Source of the DNA: Desulfosporosinus nitroreducens
Lineage (GTDB): Bacteria; Bacillota; Desulfitobacteriia; Desulfitobacteriales; Desulfitobacteriaceae
DNA: 64,000 nt
Assembly: GCF_023897015.1 (NCBI RefSeq)
Contig: NZ_JAMHFY010000012.1
Span: 62,001-126,000 of the forward strand
Direction of reading: 5' to 3'
Part shown: one piece after another, positions 62,676-64,000 of the stretch
Position numbering within the stretch: the stretch's first letter is position 1
How the letters are laid out: every line of letters begins with the position of its first letter
Notes under the pieces: model-generated
The model's input: the letters and a program-made list of their open reading frames with translations, nothing else
What the model was told of the DNA's origin: nothing
The model's database searches: none
Position numbers and translations under genes: made by a program

Positions 62676-63356
62676 CTAATCTATACTAACCTTTAATCCA
62701 GATAATCGCTCAGACGGTTGAACGAGAACCATTTGGTTAGTTTGATTAAACTGAAACTGATAGGATTCTCCAGAGGTTTGTCCAATCGCTGTTTTCCAGC
62801 TAAAGTTGTTCATGGACACACTTGGATCTCCGCCACCGTTTGGTCCGCTTGTCCATGCTACTACAGCATCAGGATCAACAACGCAGGGTGCTTCAAGCAT
62901 GAGCGGGTTACCATCGGTTATTACGGCAACTTGTTGGGGCAGGTTTGAGAAGTTGCTAAGGACAGTTGTTGCTAATCCTTTTTGAGATAATACTCCACTT
63001 CCGATAAAACGTATATCGTATTTGAGGTCTGTGGGAAAAGCTAGCAGATTTTCACTCTCAACCGATAAGCAATCCCCAGGCTCCAGTTCAAAAACTGAAA
63101 CATGATAGGCGTTTTTAGCTAAATAAATGATGCCTGAGCCTTCGACAGTCATTAGTTCAATATTTTCCCCGGTTAGTTTTCTTTTAGCTAGACCTAAGAG
63201 AGAGCCCATAACTCCTCCACCATTGTCTGGACCTAGCAACATCTTGTCAAACTTGAAGTTCCCTTTAAAGGCAACCATTGCTCCCTTCTTTGCAATAAAC
63301 TTACCAGTACCTTCTATTTTACAGCTTAGTTCTTCCTCTACATAAAACTTAAACAT
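62676..63356 (-). CDS. AIM24 family protein
   Basis: A 226-residue protein of the AIM24/TIGR00266 beta-sandwich family: GTGKFIAKKGAMVAFKGNF, GEGIE-type middle replaced by GENIELMTVEGSGIIYLAK, and GDCLSVESENLLAFP. The biochemical role is not known. AAGGAGG site before the ATG. It faces the molybdenum enzyme gene divergently, with a 185-base shared upstream region. Confidence 0.82.
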   Translation of the reverse strand: MFKFYVEEELSCKIEGTGKFIAKKGAMVAFKGNFKFDKMLLGPDNGGGVMGSLLGLAKRKLTGENIELMTVEGSGIIYLAKNAYHVSVFELEPGDCLSVESENLLAFPTDLKYDIRFIGSGVLSQKGLATTVLSNFSNLPQQVAVITDGNPLMLEAPCVVDPDAVVAWTSGPNGGGDPSVSMNNFSWKTAIGQTSGESYQFQFNQTNQMVLVQPSERLSGLKVSID

Positions 63357-63541
63357 GGTTATAAACCTCCTTGAATTGTTACTGCTTTTGTCTATTCAAT
63401 AGATAGGTTAAATATATAACAAAAGGACTGTCAGTACAACGAAATAGAACTCATTGATTATATATAGAAGCGATGTTTAATTAGTAATTAGAGGTAGTAA
63501 ATGGGTATTCATAAGTATCAATAATCTGAGGAGTGAGAGTA

Positions 63542-64000
63542 TTGGACAAGGATTTTAAGTACGTTGGACACACTTTTCCAATTCATGATGCATCGCAAAA
63601 AGTGAGAGGAAGTTTAGAATATTTAAGTGATATAAAACTGTCAGATATGTTATATGCGAAACTGCTTTTAAGTCCAATTGCCCATGCACTCATTACCAGA
63701 ATTGATACAAGCAAAGCAGAGGCTTTGCCAGGGGTTATGCGAGTTTTCACGCATTTGAATACTCCAAGCAAAACATACAGTCGCTATCGAATTATACCTA
63801 ACCAAGAATTTTGCCTAGAGGATGAGCGTTTATTAACAGACAAGGTGCGGTTCGCAGGAGATCGGGTTGCAGTAGTGGTGGCTACCAGCAAAGAAATTGC
63901 CAAGCAGGCCATTCAAATTATTCAAGTGGAATATAAGGCTTTGCCAGTACTAAGTACTCCTGAGAAAGCCTTGCAAGAACAGGTGACTCGAATTCATCCC
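63542..64000 (+). CDS. Xanthine dehydrogenase/aldehyde oxidase-type molybdenum subunit, 5' part
   Basis: The first 153 codons of a gene running past the window end. FPIHDASQKVRGSLEYLSDI, LSPIAHALITRIDTSKAEALPGV, and RFAGDRVAVVVATSKEIAKQA are the N-terminal block of molybdenum hydroxylase large subunits, which oxidise purines, aldehydes or aromatic heterocycles. Molybdenum-binding parts lie beyond the window. TTG start after GAGGAGTGAG. Confidence 0.88.
   Translation, partial: MDKDFKYVGHTFPIHDASQKVRGSLEYLSDIKLSDMLYAKLLLSPIAHALITRIDTSKAEALPGVMRVFTHLNTPSKTYSRYRIIPNQEFCLEDERLLTDKVRFAGDRVAVVVATSKEIAKQAIQIIQVEYKALPVLSTPEKALQEQVTRIHP

Overview
The window looks like the chromosome of an anaerobic, low-to-mid G+C Firmicute of the Desulfosporosinus/Desulfitobacterium kind. 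This is an inference from gene content: a C_GCAxxG_C_C redox protein, a Tat-exported iron-sulfur/cytochrome b pair, a NrfH-like multiheme cytochrome, an S-layer-anchored YcdB/YcdC-type protein, an EFR1-type ferredoxin, a fused clostridial PurL, a xanthine dehydrogenase-type molybdoenzyme, strong AGGAGG ribosome sites and frequent GTG/TTG starts. No rRNA, tRNA or CRISPR array was seen.

Layout. 0-4 kb: the tail of an M23 peptidase, then an ectoine-type ABC transporter (ehuBCDA) behind a likely c-di-AMP (ydaO) riboswitch with a readable terminator/antiterminator switch. 4-12.7 kb: an Fe-S/cytochrome b pair, enoyl-CoA hydratase, Toprim, C_GCAxxG_C_C, YtxH and NfeD proteins, a NicO metal transporter, a nrfH-like gene interrupted by one TAG codon, an extracytoplasmic beta-carbonic anhydrase and a DedA protein. 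12.8-23 kb: a compact co-directional cluster (XRE regulator, UbiA prenyltransferase, OYE-like flavoenzyme, acyl carrier protein, alpha-oxoamine synthase, lipid kinase, ThiL-like kinase, ketoacyl-ACP synthase, extended SDR, radical SAM) that looks like an undescribed lipid or polyketide-like pathway with a core similar to bacterial sphingolipid synthesis.

23-26.5 kb: a frameshifted membrane protein, the Amj lipid II flippase, a methyltransferase and an FMN reductase. 26.6-27.3 kb holds no convincing protein gene. Read on the minus strand it is a long series of nested helices ending in a textbook terminator, so it is a strong candidate for a large structured non-coding RNA. 27.4-30.6 kb: a polar amino acid ABC transporter with two tandem permease genes. 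31-42.5 kb: PlsY beside a GNAT/aminotransferase fusion, the fused PurL, DinB and a large YcdB/SLH surface protein.

42.8-62.4 kb is an accessory island. After a decayed gene and a minus-strand DUF3102 gene, about twenty small unrelated genes (acetyltransferases, PhzF, TfoX, acylphosphatase, DUF4180, LysE, racemase, YbaK, TapT and hypotheticals) all lie on the plus strand. Most have their own ribosome site, and many are separated by short degenerate palindromic spacers that recur. Several gene remnants lie among them. The window ends with a minus-strand AIM24 protein and the start of a molybdenum hydroxylase large subunit.

A separate repeat of roughly 90-150 bp, made of consecutive hairpins, occurs at 3962, 7105, 31580 (inverted) and in part at 40183 (inverted). 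All similarity statements come from reading the sequence and from knowledge of the families; no database search was run.
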